Assembly (NCBI RefSeq): GCF_000219215.1
Contig: NC_015723.1
Span: 1,612,001-1,676,000, forward strand
Origin: Cupriavidus necator N-1
Lineage (GTDB): Bacteria > Pseudomonadota > Gammaproteobacteria > Burkholderiales > Burkholderiaceae
Length of the DNA: 64,000 bases
Direction of reading: 5' to 3'
The notes beneath the pieces were generated by a model, which saw only the letters and a program-made list of their open reading frames with translations, made no database searches and was not told where the DNA came from. The position numbers and the translations under genes are program-made. Below, piece by piece: positions 26,890-35,599 of this stretch (its first letter is position 1; every line of letters starts with the position of its first letter).

Positions 26890-28458
26890 ATGACCATCCG
26901 CAATACCCTCTTCATCATGTGCGACCAGCTCCGGCGCGACCACCTGGGTTGCTACGGGCATCCGGCGCTGCGCACGCGCAATATCGATGCGCTGGCCGCG
27001 CGCGGCGTTCGATTCGACCGTGCCTTCGTCACTTCCGGGGTCTGCGGCCCGAGCCGCATGAGCTTCTATACCGGCCGCCATGTCAGCAGCCACGGCGCAA
27101 CCTGGAACCGCGTGCCGCTGTCGGTCGGCGAAGTCACGCTGGGCGAATACCTGAAGCACAGCGGCCGCGCGCTGGCGCTGGCGGGCAAGACCCATATGAT
27201 GCCGGACAACGCCAACCTGAAGCGGCTGCACCTGGATGGCGGCACCGAGCTGGAAACGCTGCTGCGCAGCGGCCACTTCACCGAAGTCGACCGCCATGAC
27301 GGCCACCACGCCGAGCCGCACAGCGCCTACGCCGACTGGCTGCGCCAGCAAGGCTACGATAGCGCGGATCCGTGGACCGACTACGTGATCAGCGCCGAGA
27401 ACGAACGCGGCGAGATCGTCTCCGGCTGGCACATGCGCAACGCCGGCCTGCCCGCGCGCGTGGCCGAGCCGCATTCCGAGACCGCGTACACGGTGGACCA
27501 GGCGATGCAGTACATCGCCACGCGCGGCGATGATCCATGGGTGCTGCACCTGTCGCTGGTGAAGCCACACTGGCCCTACCTGGCGCCCGCGCCCTACCAC
27601 GCCGCGTATTCGCTCGACGACTGCCTGCCGCTGCAGCGCCACGAGGCCGAGCTGGAAGACCCGCACCCGGTGCTGTCGGCCTACCGCACTCAGGAAGAAT
27701 GCGCCAACTTCATGCGCCAGGAAGTGTCGGACACGGTGCGCCCCGCCTACCAGGGCCTGATCCAGCAGATCGACGACCGGCTCGGCCAGCTATGGGAGCA
27801 ACTCGAACGCCTGGGCCGCTGGCAGGACACGCTGATCGTCTTCACCGCCGACCATGGCGATTTCCTGGGCGACCACTGGCTGGGCGAGAAGGAGCAGTTC
27901 TATGACACCGTGCAGAACATCCCGCTGATCGTCTACGATCCCTCGCCGCAGGCGGATGCCACGCGCGGCACCGCGCAGGCCAGCATGGTCAGCGCGGTCG
28001 ACGTGGTGCCTACGGTGCTGGACGCACTAGGCCTGCCGCCGGCCGACCACCGCATCGAGGGCCGCTCGTTGCTGGACCTGACGCGCGCGGGCGAGCGTGC
28101 CGATGCCGGTAGCTGGCGCGATTTCGTCGTATCCGAACTGGACTACGCCTATCGCGGCGCTCGCGTGGCGCTGGGCCGCCATCCTGGCGAGTGCCGCGCC
28201 TGGATGGTGCGCGACGCGCGCTGGAAATATGTGCACTGGCAAGGGTTCCGGCCACAGCTGTTCGACCTGCAGAACGATCCGCAGGAATATTTCGACCTGG
28301 GCAGCGACCCCGGCCACGAAGCCGTGCGCAGCGCCATGCGCTTGCGGCTGCTGGAGTGGTTCTGCACGCTCAAGCCGCGCGTGACGGTGACCAACGAAGA
28401 GGTGGCGGCCAAGACCAATGTGTACAAGCAGGCGGGCGTGTTCTTTGGCGTGTGGTGA
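26890..28458 (+). CDS. Sulfatase-like hydrolase (alkaline phosphatase superfamily)
   Basis: 522 residues from the ATG at 26890. The sulfatase signature is CGPSR with Cys52, the residue converted to formylglycine; metal ligands include Asp12 (CDQ) and the TADHGDFLGDH segment, and GKTHM supplies the active-site lysine and histidine. Arylsulfatases and phosphonate monoester hydrolases share this pattern. There is no signal peptide, so the substrate must be imported, which fits the Bug receptor gene 17 bases upstream. No anaerobic or FGE-type maturase gene is in the window. Confidence 0.88.
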   Translation: MTIRNTLFIMCDQLRRDHLGCYGHPALRTRNIDALAARGVRFDRAFVTSGVCGPSRMSFYTGRHVSSHGATWNRVPLSVGEVTLGEYLKHSGRALALAGKTHMMPDNANLKRLHLDGGTELETLLRSGHFTEVDRHDGHHAEPHSAYADWLRQQGYDSADPWTDYVISAENERGEIVSGWHMRNAGLPARVAEPHSETAYTVDQAMQYIATRGDDPWVLHLSLVKPHWPYLAPAPYHAAYSLDDCLPLQRHEAELEDPHPVLSAYRTQEECANFMRQEVSDTVRPAYQGLIQQIDDRLGQLWEQLERLGRWQDTLIVFTADHGDFLGDHWLGEKEQFYDTVQNIPLIVYDPSPQADATRGTAQASMVSAVDVVPTVLDALGLPPADHRIEGRSLLDLTRAGERADAGSWRDFVVSELDYAYRGARVALGRHPGECRAWMVRDARWKYVHWQGFRPQLFDLQNDPQEYFDLGSDPGHEAVRSAMRLRLLEWFCTLKPRVTVTNEEVAAKTNVYKQAGVFFGVW

Positions 28459-28566
28459 CTACGCGCCGCGCCACCTGCGGTCCGGCGACGTGCCCCTGCC
28501 CGGATGGCGTATCCTTTGAAGCGAGGGATGGGGGGGCCGTTGTTCGGACCGGCAACCGGAGCGATC

Positions 28567-29094
28567 ATGAAAATCACCTGGATCCTTGTGGCGGACGAAT
28601 CCCTCGCCCGCATCTTCGCCTCGCACGCCTCAACCGCGCCAATGGCGCTGGTTGAGGAAATCACTGACGCGGCAGCACATGGCGACCGCGCGGACCTGCG
28701 CCGCGACGCCTACGGCCGGCGCGGCCACGCCGCGGTACAGGGCGACGCCGGGCACCCCGGTGCCCACCAGGCCGGGCCGTCCACCGTCACATCCTCGGCC
28801 GGCGAGGATGAACTGCACCAGGAAGCACAGCTGTTTGCCCGTCGCGTGGCGGACTATCTTGCCGATGCGCGCAACAAGCAGCGCTTTGACTCCCTGGCGC
28901 TGATCGCGGCGCCGCGCTTCCTGGGCCTGCTGCGCAAAGCCCTTCCCGCCGGCGTCACGGACGTCGTCACGAAGGAAATTGGCAAGGACTTCACCCACGT
29001 GCCCAACAACGACCTGCAACAACGGCTGGCCGACGAAAACATCATTCCCGCGCGCCGCGATGCGCGCGTCATTACCGGCCGGGACCGGTCGTGA
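28567..29094 (+). CDS. Host attachment family protein
   Basis: 175 residues from the ATG at 28567. It begins MKITWILVADESLARIFA and has the C-terminal SLALIAAPRFLGLLRKAL and VTKEIGKDFTHV segments that define this family, related to the bacterial RF1-like (eRF1 domain) fold. The name comes from a plant-attachment locus; the molecular role is unknown. A glycine- and alanine-rich low-complexity loop sits near residues 50-75. It stands alone, convergent with a small lipoprotein gene. Confidence 0.85.
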   Translation: MKITWILVADESLARIFASHASTAPMALVEEITDAAAHGDRADLRRDAYGRRGHAAVQGDAGHPGAHQAGPSTVTSSAGEDELHQEAQLFARRVADYLADARNKQRFDSLALIAAPRFLGLLRKALPAGVTDVVTKEIGKDFTHVPNNDLQQRLADENIIPARRDARVITGRDRS

Positions 29095-29100
29095 AGCCTC

Positions 29101-29132
29101 GCAGCCGCCGGTGCCAGGCCACTGGCGGCTGC
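29101..29132. terminator. Hairpin between convergent genes
   Basis: A 13-pair stem (GCAGCCGCCGGTG with CACTGGCGGCTGC, one G-U pair) and a six-base loop lie just after the host-attachment gene stop and 14 bases beyond the lipoprotein gene stop on the other strand. There is no T-tract. Position and symmetry suggest a bidirectional transcription stop or 3' stabiliser. Confidence 0.5.
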
Positions 29133-29145
29133 GTCGGCGTCGGCG

Positions 29146-29406
29146 TCAGCGGGCCGTGCCCGAACCGCTGGCTGCACCGCTGCTGCCGCTGGATGTGCCG
29201 CTCGGGCTGGTCGTACTGGTCGCGCCGGACGTGCCGGTAGAAGTGCTGGAGCCAGGCGTGCCGTAGCCGCTGCGGCTGCGGTTCTGTTCCGTGACCGAGC
29301 CCGAGCCGGACAGCGAGCCGGAACCGGTGGTGCTGCCGGTGGCGGTGCAACCCGCCAGGATGCCAAGTGCGAGCAGGGCAGTGCCGATGCCTAGGGTTGT
29401 TTTCAT
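29146..29406 (-). CDS. Small low-complexity lipoprotein
   Basis: 86 residues from the ATG at 29406, preceded by GGAGGAAGAC. It has a lipoprotein signal with lipobox LAGC (Cys at 19). The mature part is almost only Ser, Gly, Thr and Ala with a short NRSRSGYG interruption, so it is probably unstructured and surface-exposed. No function can be assigned. Confidence 0.7.
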   Translation of the reverse strand: MKTTLGIGTALLALGILAGCTATGSTTGSGSLSGSGSVTEQNRSRSGYGTPGSSTSTGTSGATSTTSPSGTSSGSSGAASGSGTAR

Positions 29407-29677
29407 GTCTTCCTCCATCTAGCAGGTTGGCGGCAAGCCTTGCTGCACGGCGCAGGCTGCCGGCGAGCGCGCCGGAACGCAGCTCTGCAGCGGAAGACGC
29501 AACTGACGTACCAGTGGGGCTATGCGGCCATCGGCGCCGACTGTGTTAGCAACGCAGCGCCCGGCAATGCAGGAAAGTGACATGACTGCGACCCGGCCGC
29601 AGTAATAAGTGCGCGCCGCGGATAAAAGTTACCGCGCCGGCGCAGTTCAGTATCGCCTAAGATGCCAGGCATCTGCC

Positions 29678-30388
29678 CTATCGCGTCAGTGTCCACTTGT
29701 AGGCATAGCGGTCCGGACGGAACATCAGTTCGCCGCAGAACAACGGTGTGTCGTCGATGTCACGCGGCGTGCTGCGCAGGCGCAGCAGCGGTTCGCCCTC
29801 GGCAACACCGAGCCGGCGCGCCACGTCCGCGGGCGCGGCAACGGCGGTGGCTTCCATCGCCACTTCCTTGAACCGGTATCCCAGCCGGCTTTCAAACAGC
29901 GACATGGCGTCGTTGGTTTCCAGGTCCTCCTGCACCAGGCGGCGCATCAGCGGCTCAGGACCCATCAGGGTGAAATGCGCGACGGCCGCGTCGTCCCAGT
30001 ACCGCACAGTGGCCACGCTCAGCACCTTCTCGCCCGGCTGCAGACGCAGCGCCGCGGCCACATGGGCCGGCGCGCGCACCAGCCGTACCGACACCAGCTT
30101 GCCGTAGGCAAGCTGGCCACGGGCGCGTCCGGTTTCATAGAAGCCGGTCAGCGCGCCAAGGCTGGGCGTGTCTGAGGGACGGGTCACGAAACTGCCCTTG
30201 CCGTTGACCTTCTCGATCAGGCCGGCGTTGTGCAGCCCGGACAAGGCCTGGCGCACGGTGATCCGGCTGACCGCGAATTCCGTCACCAGCTCCGCCTCGG
30301 AAGGCAGCTTGGCACCGGGCGCCCATGTGTTGCTGGCAATCCGCTGGCGAATCTCGTTTTCGATCTCTTTGAACCTGGGCAGCGCCAC
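29678..30388 (-). CDS. GntR-family regulator, HutC/UTRA subgroup
   Basis: 236 residues. An N-terminal GntR winged helix (EIENEIRQRIASNTWAPGAK, then ELVTEFAVSRITVRQALS) is followed by a UTRA effector domain (about residues 90-230). It is divergent from the decayed GMC/TauD/aldehyde dehydrogenase operon, and two near-identical palindromes lie in the shared region (30437-30450 and 30471-30484). Its own promoter has a TATAAT at 30431-30436. The gene shows no damage, although its probable target operon does. Confidence 0.9.
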   Translation of the reverse strand: MALPRFKEIENEIRQRIASNTWAPGAKLPSEAELVTEFAVSRITVRQALSGLHNAGLIEKVNGKGSFVTRPSDTPSLGALTGFYETGRARGQLAYGKLVSVRLVRAPAHVAAALRLQPGEKVLSVATVRYWDDAAVAHFTLMGPEPLMRRLVQEDLETNDAMSLFESRLGYRFKEVAMEATAVAAPADVARRLGVAEGEPLLRLRSTPRDIDDTPLFCGELMFRPDRYAYKWTLTR

Positions 30389-30436
30389 ATGTGTTCCGCC
30401 CTGGGCGGCTCCAAATTCTGGGTGGAACGGATTATA

Positions 30437-30484
30437 CCTATCATGACAGGCCGCGGCGCGACCCTATTGACCTGTCATAACAGG
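30437..30484. promoter_or_regulatory. Two palindromic operator candidates for the GntR regulator
   Basis: CCTATCATGACAGG (30437-30450) and CCTGTCATAACAGG (30471-30484) each differ by one base from the perfect palindrome CCTGTCATGACAGG; their centres are 34 bases apart. The first directly adjoins the gntR -10 box TATAAT (30431-30436, minus strand) in its promoter spacer. The second overlaps a TTGACC that could be the -35 box of the operon on the plus strand. This is a convincing two-site arrangement for a dimeric GntR protein. Confidence 0.7.
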
Positions 30485-30563
30485 TAATGGCAGTATCACC
30501 CATCGGCAATTGCGTGCGTCCCCAGGAAAGCACCGCCACAAGGCCGCTCAGGAGACACAGAAA

Positions 30564-31075
30564 TTGAAACCCAACGCATTGCAAAGCACCGCCAGCCCCG
30601 CGGCCGAATTCGACGACATCGTGATCGGCGCCGGGTCTGCCGGGTGCGCCGTTGCTGGGCTCCTGGCCGAGGACACGGACGCAACGGTGGCGCTGCTCGA
30701 GGCCGGGCCGCAACTACGCCTACTAACCGTACCGCAACCGGGCCTGAACGGCCGCCGCTCCTACCAGCCGCGCGGTCGCGGCCTGGCGGAAGAGAAGTCC
30801 TGACCGACGCTTTCGGCCCCGACAGCAGCAATGAAGCCGCCATCCGCGACTTCGTGCGCGCGCATGCGGACACGGTCTACCACCCGGTCGGCACCTGCAA
30901 GATGGGCGTCGACAGCATGGCGGTGGTCGACCCGGATCTGCGCGTGCATGGCGTGGAGGGCCTGCGCGTCGCAGACGCATCGATCATGCCGACGCTGATC
31001 GGCGGCAACACCAACGCCCCCGCCGTCATGATCGGCGAAAAGGCGGCGGACCTGATCAAGGCCTCGCTCCGCTGA
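30564..31075 (+). pseudogene. GMC-family oxidoreductase remnant
   Basis: Only the two ends of a GMC (glucose-methanol-choline) flavin oxidoreductase remain. From a TTG start after AGGAGACA, the FAD-binding N-terminus [20 protein letters not shown] is present and ends at LLEAGP. The C-terminal hallmark segment appears in another frame ([14 protein letters not shown], with the catalytic histidine region, then [17 protein letters not shown]). GMC enzymes are about 530-550 residues; over 350 residues from the middle are missing and the frames differ, so no enzyme can be made. It was probably the first gene of this operon. Confidence 0.88.
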
Positions 31076-31123
31076 GCCGGCTATCCCCCTGCATTGGCAA
31101 CCACAACACCGAGGAGACACCCC

Positions 31124-32035
31124 ATGCAAGCCACTGCCGCAACCACCATCAGCCCGGAAGCCTACCGGGCGCTGGACAACGAAGCCTTTCCCTTTACCGT
31201 GCGCCGCTGCACGCCGACGATCGGCGCCGATGTCGAGGGCATCGATTTCCGCGAGCCGCTGGACGAGGAGAACTACCTCTCGCTGCGCCGCGCGCTGCTG
31301 AAGTACAAGGTGCTGTTCTTCCGCAAGCAAGCCATTACGCCCGCCCAGCACGTAGCCGTGGCGCGCCGATTCGGCGAGCTGGAAGTGCATCCCATGCTTA
31401 CCAACCACCCGGAACATCCCGAACTGGTTGTATTCGGGCGCGATGGCAAGACGCGTGGCCGCGAGAACCTTTACCACTCGGACGTTACCTGGCGCGAGGT
31501 CCCGTCGATGGGTTCGATGCTGCGCTGCCTGGAATGCCCGGAAGTCGGCGGCGACACCATCTGGATAAACATGGCCGCCGCCTACGAGAACCTGCCTGAA
31601 GACATGAAGGCGCGCATCGCCAACCTGAAGGCCGTGCACGACGCGATGCCGACCTTCGGCTCGGCGCTGAACGAAGCGAAATATGCGGAGATGCGCGCCA
31701 AGTTTCCGCCGATGGTGCACCCGGTGGTACGCACGCACCCGGAAACCGGCGAGAAGATCCTGTTCGTCAACGAAGCCTTCACCACGCATTTCGCCAACTT
31801 CGCCAAGGAACAGCCGTATCGCATCGGTTCTGACTACCGGCCCGCGGAGCTGGACATGATGCAGTACCTGTACCGCCAGGCCGCCGCGCCGGAGTACCAG
31901 GTGCGCCTGCGCTGGCAACCCGACACCATCGCGCTCTGGGACAACCGCTCGACGCAACATTACGCGGTGCAGGACTACTTCCCGGCCGTGCGCCATATGA
32001 ACCGCGCCACCATCATTGGCGACCGTCCGGTCTGA
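31124..32035 (+). CDS. TauD/TfdA-type 2-oxoglutarate dioxygenase
   Basis: 303 residues from the ATG at 31124, preceded by GAGGAGAC. The iron facial triad is present: His118 and Asp120 in YHSDVTW and His279 in STQHYAV, with Arg294 for the 2-oxoglutarate carboxylate. Enzymes of this group hydroxylate and break small sulfonates, phenoxy acids and similar compounds using O2. It sits between a GMC oxidoreductase remnant and a frameshifted aldehyde dehydrogenase, and is the only intact enzyme gene of that operon. The substrate is unknown. Confidence 0.9.
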   Translation: MQATAATTISPEAYRALDNEAFPFTVRRCTPTIGADVEGIDFREPLDEENYLSLRRALLKYKVLFFRKQAITPAQHVAVARRFGELEVHPMLTNHPEHPELVVFGRDGKTRGRENLYHSDVTWREVPSMGSMLRCLECPEVGGDTIWINMAAAYENLPEDMKARIANLKAVHDAMPTFGSALNEAKYAEMRAKFPPMVHPVVRTHPETGEKILFVNEAFTTHFANFAKEQPYRIGSDYRPAELDMMQYLYRQAAAPEYQVRLRWQPDTIALWDNRSTQHYAVQDYFPAVRHMNRATIIGDRPV

Positions 32036-32069
32036 CCGTATCCACCCACAAACATCCGAGGCAACCGGC

Positions 32070-33477
32070 ATGAACGTCATCGACAAGTTCTATATCAACG
32101 GCAAGTGGGTGCAGCCCGCAGCGGGCGCGACCCAGGCCGACATCATCGACCCGGCCACCGAAGCGGTCGCCGGCAAGCTCGCCATGGGCACCGCGGCAGA
32201 CGTGGACCACGCCGTGGCCGCAGCGCGCGCGGCCTTCCCGGCGTGGTCGGTGTCCACGCGTGAAACGCGCATCGCCCTGCTCGAACGCATCATCGCCGCC
32301 TACCAGGCGCGCACGGGCGACCTGGCGCAGGCGGTGCGCCAGGAGATCGGCGCACCGATCACGCTGGCCACCAACCTGCAGGCCGCGATCGGCCTGGCAC
32401 AGTTGCAGGCAACGCTGCAGGCGCTGCGCGACTTCGAGTTCGAAACCACGCGCGGCATGAGCTGCATCCGGCGCGAGGCCATCGGCGTGGCGGCGCTGAT
32501 CACGCCGTGGAACTGGCCGCTGAACCAGATCGCGGCCAAGGTGGCGCCGGCGCTGGCGGCGGGCTGCACCGTGGTGCTCAAGCCATCCGAGATTGCGCCG
32601 CTGGACGCCCGGATCTTCGCGGAGATCATGGATGCCGCGGATACGCCGCCGGGCGTCTTCAACATGATCTATGGTGGGCGCCGCGCTGTCGTCGCATCGC
32701 GACGTCGACATGGTCTCCATCACCGGCTCGACCCGCGCCGGCGTGGAAGTGGCCATCAGCGCCGCGCCCACGGTCAAGCGCGTGGCGCAAGAACTGGGCG
32801 GCAAGTCGCCGATGATCATCCTGGACGATGCCGACCTGCAGGCAGCGGTGACCAGCGGCGTGGCGCAGTGCATGGCCAACACCGGACAGACCTGCATCGC
32901 GCCGACGCGCATGCTGGTGCCGCGCTCGCGCTATGAACAGGCCGTGCAGATCGCCGCCGCCGTGGCCAACGCGGTCAAGGTAGGTGACCCGTCCGACCCC
33001 GAAACCAAGATGGGCCCGATCTCCAACCGCGGCCAGTACGACAAGGTGCAGCGCCTGATCGGAGTGGGCATCGAGGAAGGCGCGCGCGTGGCCGCAGGCG
33101 GCCCCGGCCGCCCCGACGGGCTGGAACGCGGCTTCTATGCGCGCCCGACCATCTTTGCCGACGTGCGCAATGACATGACCATCGCACGCGAAGAGATCTT
33201 CGGGCCGGTGATGTGCCTGCTGCCGTACGACACCGAAGACGAGGCCGTGGCCATCGCCAATGACACCGAGTTCGGCCTGGCCGCCTACATCGCGTCGTCC
33301 GACCCGGCGTGCGCGCGCAGGCTGGCCGCCCGCCTGCGCGCCGGCAGCGTGCGCATCAACGGCGCGACGATGGACCTCACCGCACCGTTCGGCGGCTACA
33401 AGACGTCCGGCAACGGGCGTGAATACGGCCCCGAAGGCATTGCCGAGTTCCTTGAAACCAAGACGGTGACTGGCTGA
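32070..33477 (+). pseudogene. Aldehyde dehydrogenase, frameshifted
   Basis: Two frames cover one NAD-type aldehyde dehydrogenase of about 470 residues. The first runs from ATG 32070 through ALITPWNWPLNQ to VFNMIYG (about 32675); the second continues from about 32674 with VGAALSSHRDVDMVSITGST and contains the catalytic residues (QELGGK glutamate, GQTCIAP cysteine) to the stop at 33477. Where the family has a short loop (G-D-G-P-x) the two frames meet directly, consistent with loss of about 14 bases. Unless this is a sequencing error, the gene is inactive. Confidence 0.88.
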
Positions 33478-33671
33478 GCCTGCACGCTCCCAGCCTGCAG
33501 TCTCCGGACCGCCCGGTCGTGCGGCGACACGCTGCCGGCCGGCGGTGTCGCTTGTAAGGCACCTCACTACCGCGCTTGTCTGACATGCGCAGGCGGCGGC
33601 GTCCGACAGCCGCCACTTGTCGGCCAGCTATCTTCATAGCAGCGCCAGGCCTTTTGCCGGGGCGCCCGGCC

Positions 33672-34892
33672 ATGTCGACCATCCCCGATTCCGCGGCTCC
33701 TTCGCTGCCCCCTGCCCCGCCCGTTCCGTTGCCCGCCGACGGTACCCCGCATGCTGGCGCCGACGCGCCTGGCACCGTGGCTGCAATGCCTGACACTGTC
33801 GTGCCAGGTGACGCCGTCACCGCCTCGCTGCAGCGCGCCAGCATCGCGCTGGTGGTGCTGGCCACGCTCTTTTCGCTGTACGCCGTGCATATCGCACGCG
33901 ACTTTCTCATTCCGGTCGTGCTCGCGATCGTTCTGGCCTACCTGCTGGACCCGCTGGTGTGCGCGTTGCAGCGGCTGGGCCTGCCGCGCGCGCTGGCAGG
34001 CACCGTGGTGCTGCTGGCCGTGCTGGGCGTCCTGCTAAGCGGCGCCTACCTGTTGCAGGGGCAAGTGGAATCGATCGTCAACAGCCTGCCCGATACGGCC
34101 AGAAAGCTGTCGCGCTCGGTGGGCGCGCTGATGAGCGGCGACGATTCCATGTGGCAGAAGGTACGCCGCGCCGCCACCATCCTCAGCGGTACCGGCCAGC
34201 CCCCGCCCGCGCGCGGCACGCAGGTGGTGGTGGAGCAAACGCCCGCCCAGGTCCACAACATGCTGCTGGCCGGCTCGGTCAGCATCTTCACCATGGCCGG
34301 ACAGGCGGTGGTGGTGGTCTTCCTGCTGTACTTCCTGCTGCTGGCCGGCGATACCTTCAAGCGCAAGTTCATCAAGATGGCCGGGACCACCATTTCCGAG
34401 AAGAAGATCAGCGTGCATATGCTGGACGAGGTCAACCTCGCCATCCGCCGCTATATGGGCATGCTGCTGGTGACCAATGCGGCTCTGGGCGCCTGTACCT
34501 GGCTGCTATTGAAGTGGCTCGGCGTGCACAACGCCGGCAGTTGGGCGATTGCGGCTGCGGCGCTGCACCTGGTGCCCTACTTCGGCGCCATGGCGATCGC
34601 GGTCTGCCTGGGAGTGGTGACGCTCATGCAGTTCGGCACGCTCGGCATGGCGGCCGCGGCGGCGGTCGGATCGCTGCTGATCGCCACGCTGATCGGGTCG
34701 GTCGTCACCACCTGGATGACCGGCCGCATGGCGCGGATGAACGCGGTGGCCGTGTTTGTTGCACTGCTCCTGTTCACCTGGCTCTGGGGCGCGTGGGGCA
34801 TGTTGCTCGCCATCCCGCTGATCACAATCGCCAAGGTGGTTGCCGATCACATTGAAGGACTGGAAGTGGTGGCAGAATTCCTTGGTGAATAG
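33672..34892 (+). CDS. AI-2E/PerM-family membrane permease
   Basis: 406 residues from the ATG at 33672; this start has no strong ribosome site, and the first 50 residues are Pro/Ala-rich and poorly conserved, so a later start is possible. The family layout is present: hydrophobic helices at about 60-80 and 95-125, a periplasmic or cytoplasmic middle part and the C-terminal helix cluster with VPYFGAMAIAVCLGV and WGAWGMLLAIPL. Family members export AI-2 or other compounds, or act as Na+/H+ antiporters; no specific role can be assigned. It stands alone. Confidence 0.82.
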   Translation: MSTIPDSAAPSLPPAPPVPLPADGTPHAGADAPGTVAAMPDTVVPGDAVTASLQRASIALVVLATLFSLYAVHIARDFLIPVVLAIVLAYLLDPLVCALQRLGLPRALAGTVVLLAVLGVLLSGAYLLQGQVESIVNSLPDTARKLSRSVGALMSGDDSMWQKVRRAATILSGTGQPPPARGTQVVVEQTPAQVHNMLLAGSVSIFTMAGQAVVVVFLLYFLLLAGDTFKRKFIKMAGTTISEKKISVHMLDEVNLAIRRYMGMLLVTNAALGACTWLLLKWLGVHNAGSWAIAAAALHLVPYFGAMAIAVCLGVVTLMQFGTLGMAAAAAVGSLLIATLIGSVVTTWMTGRMARMNAVAVFVALLLFTWLWGAWGMLLAIPLITIAKVVADHIEGLEVVAEFLGE

Positions 34893-34945
34893 CCGTTACG
34901 CCGCCGCCCAACGGCACTATCGTTCCGCCGCTATACTGGAAAAGC

Positions 34946-34966
34946 GAATGCTGCACCACAGCATTC
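34946..34966. other. Hairpin in the leader of the small zinc protein gene
   Basis: GAATGCTG-CACCA-CAGCATTC is a perfect 8-pair stem with a five-base loop. A TATACT -10-like hexamer lies just upstream at 34932-34937, so a transcript starting there would carry this hairpin near its 5' end, 33 bases before the ATG at 34999. It could stabilise the leader or serve as a terminator for the upstream permease gene. Confidence 0.45.
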
Positions 34967-34998
34967 TTGCTACGCCGGGGATAGTGCGGAGGAAAACA

Positions 34999-35217
34999 AT
35001 GATGTCTTTATGCGACCTGTGCGAGTCGCAGCTGGACCGGCCTGGCCACGTGCCACCGCATCCCAGGCTGGTGAAGTCGGCGACCTTGCGCACCGCCAGT
35101 GGCCAGAATGCGTTTGTGTACCGTTGCGAGCACTGCGGCCAGACCCTGCTGCTGGCCTCGCCCGATGGCGAGGCGCCCGACCGCTGGACCCGGCTGGATG
35201 CCGACGGATGGAACTGA
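34999..35217 (+). CDS. Small zinc-ribbon-like protein (72 aa)
   Basis: Starts at the first of two tandem ATGs after GGAGGAAAA. Two CxxC knuckles (CDLC at residues 5-8 and CEHC near residue 45) should bind one zinc ion. Between them is a basic, proline-containing stretch. Small proteins of this kind occur widely in Burkholderiaceae without known function. The next gene is also a cysteine-rich small protein, 91 bases downstream. Confidence 0.7.
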   Translation: MMSLCDLCESQLDRPGHVPPHPRLVKSATLRTASGQNAFVYRCEHCGQTLLLASPDGEAPDRWTRLDADGWN

Positions 35218-35308
35218 GCGGGATAGCCCCCGGCCTGACTTGCGCTCGCGCAAATCAACGGCTTGCGTATGTGGACATAATTCCCCCAGCATCTCCCAAC
35301 CTCAAGCC

Positions 35309-35527
35309 ATGGCCAAGAAATTTCCCCTGCATCCCCGCCACCCCGAGCGCATCTGCTGGGGCTGCGACAAGTACTGCTCCGTAGACGACATGGGCTGCGG
35401 CAACGGCTCCAGCCGCACGCAGCACCCCATTGAACTGCTCGGCGACGACTGGCTTGAATGCGGCGACTGGGGTATCGAGGCACCGTCCGCGGCCTCACCT
35501 GCCGGCCCGCCCAAGACTTCCACCTAG
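35309..35527 (+). CDS. DUF3079 protein (72 aa)
   Basis: Begins MAKKFPLHPRHPERICWGCD, the DUF3079 consensus, followed by CSVDDMGCGNGSSRTQHPIE and the DDWLECGDWG motif. Five cysteines suggest metal binding. The family is short, cytoplasmic and of unknown function. The last 15 residues are Pro/Ser/Ala-rich. It may be co-transcribed with the preceding zinc-ribbon gene. Confidence 0.85.
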   Translation: MAKKFPLHPRHPERICWGCDKYCSVDDMGCGNGSSRTQHPIELLGDDWLECGDWGIEAPSAASPAGPPKTST

Positions 35528-35599
35528 TCAGCCGGACTACAATCGTTGTCTCAAGCATCCACAAGACGCCCGGCATCGCCGGCATCCACCGAGACAACC

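Noticed and set aside
30761..32086. Minus-strand open frame across the GMC remnant and the dioxygenase gene
   Set aside because: No family similarity; the plus strand holds the dioxygenase with a full iron site.
35525..35539. TAGTC-AGCCG-GACTA after the DUF3079 gene as a terminator
   Set aside because: Only five pairs and no T-tract; it overlaps the stop codon, and chance is likely.
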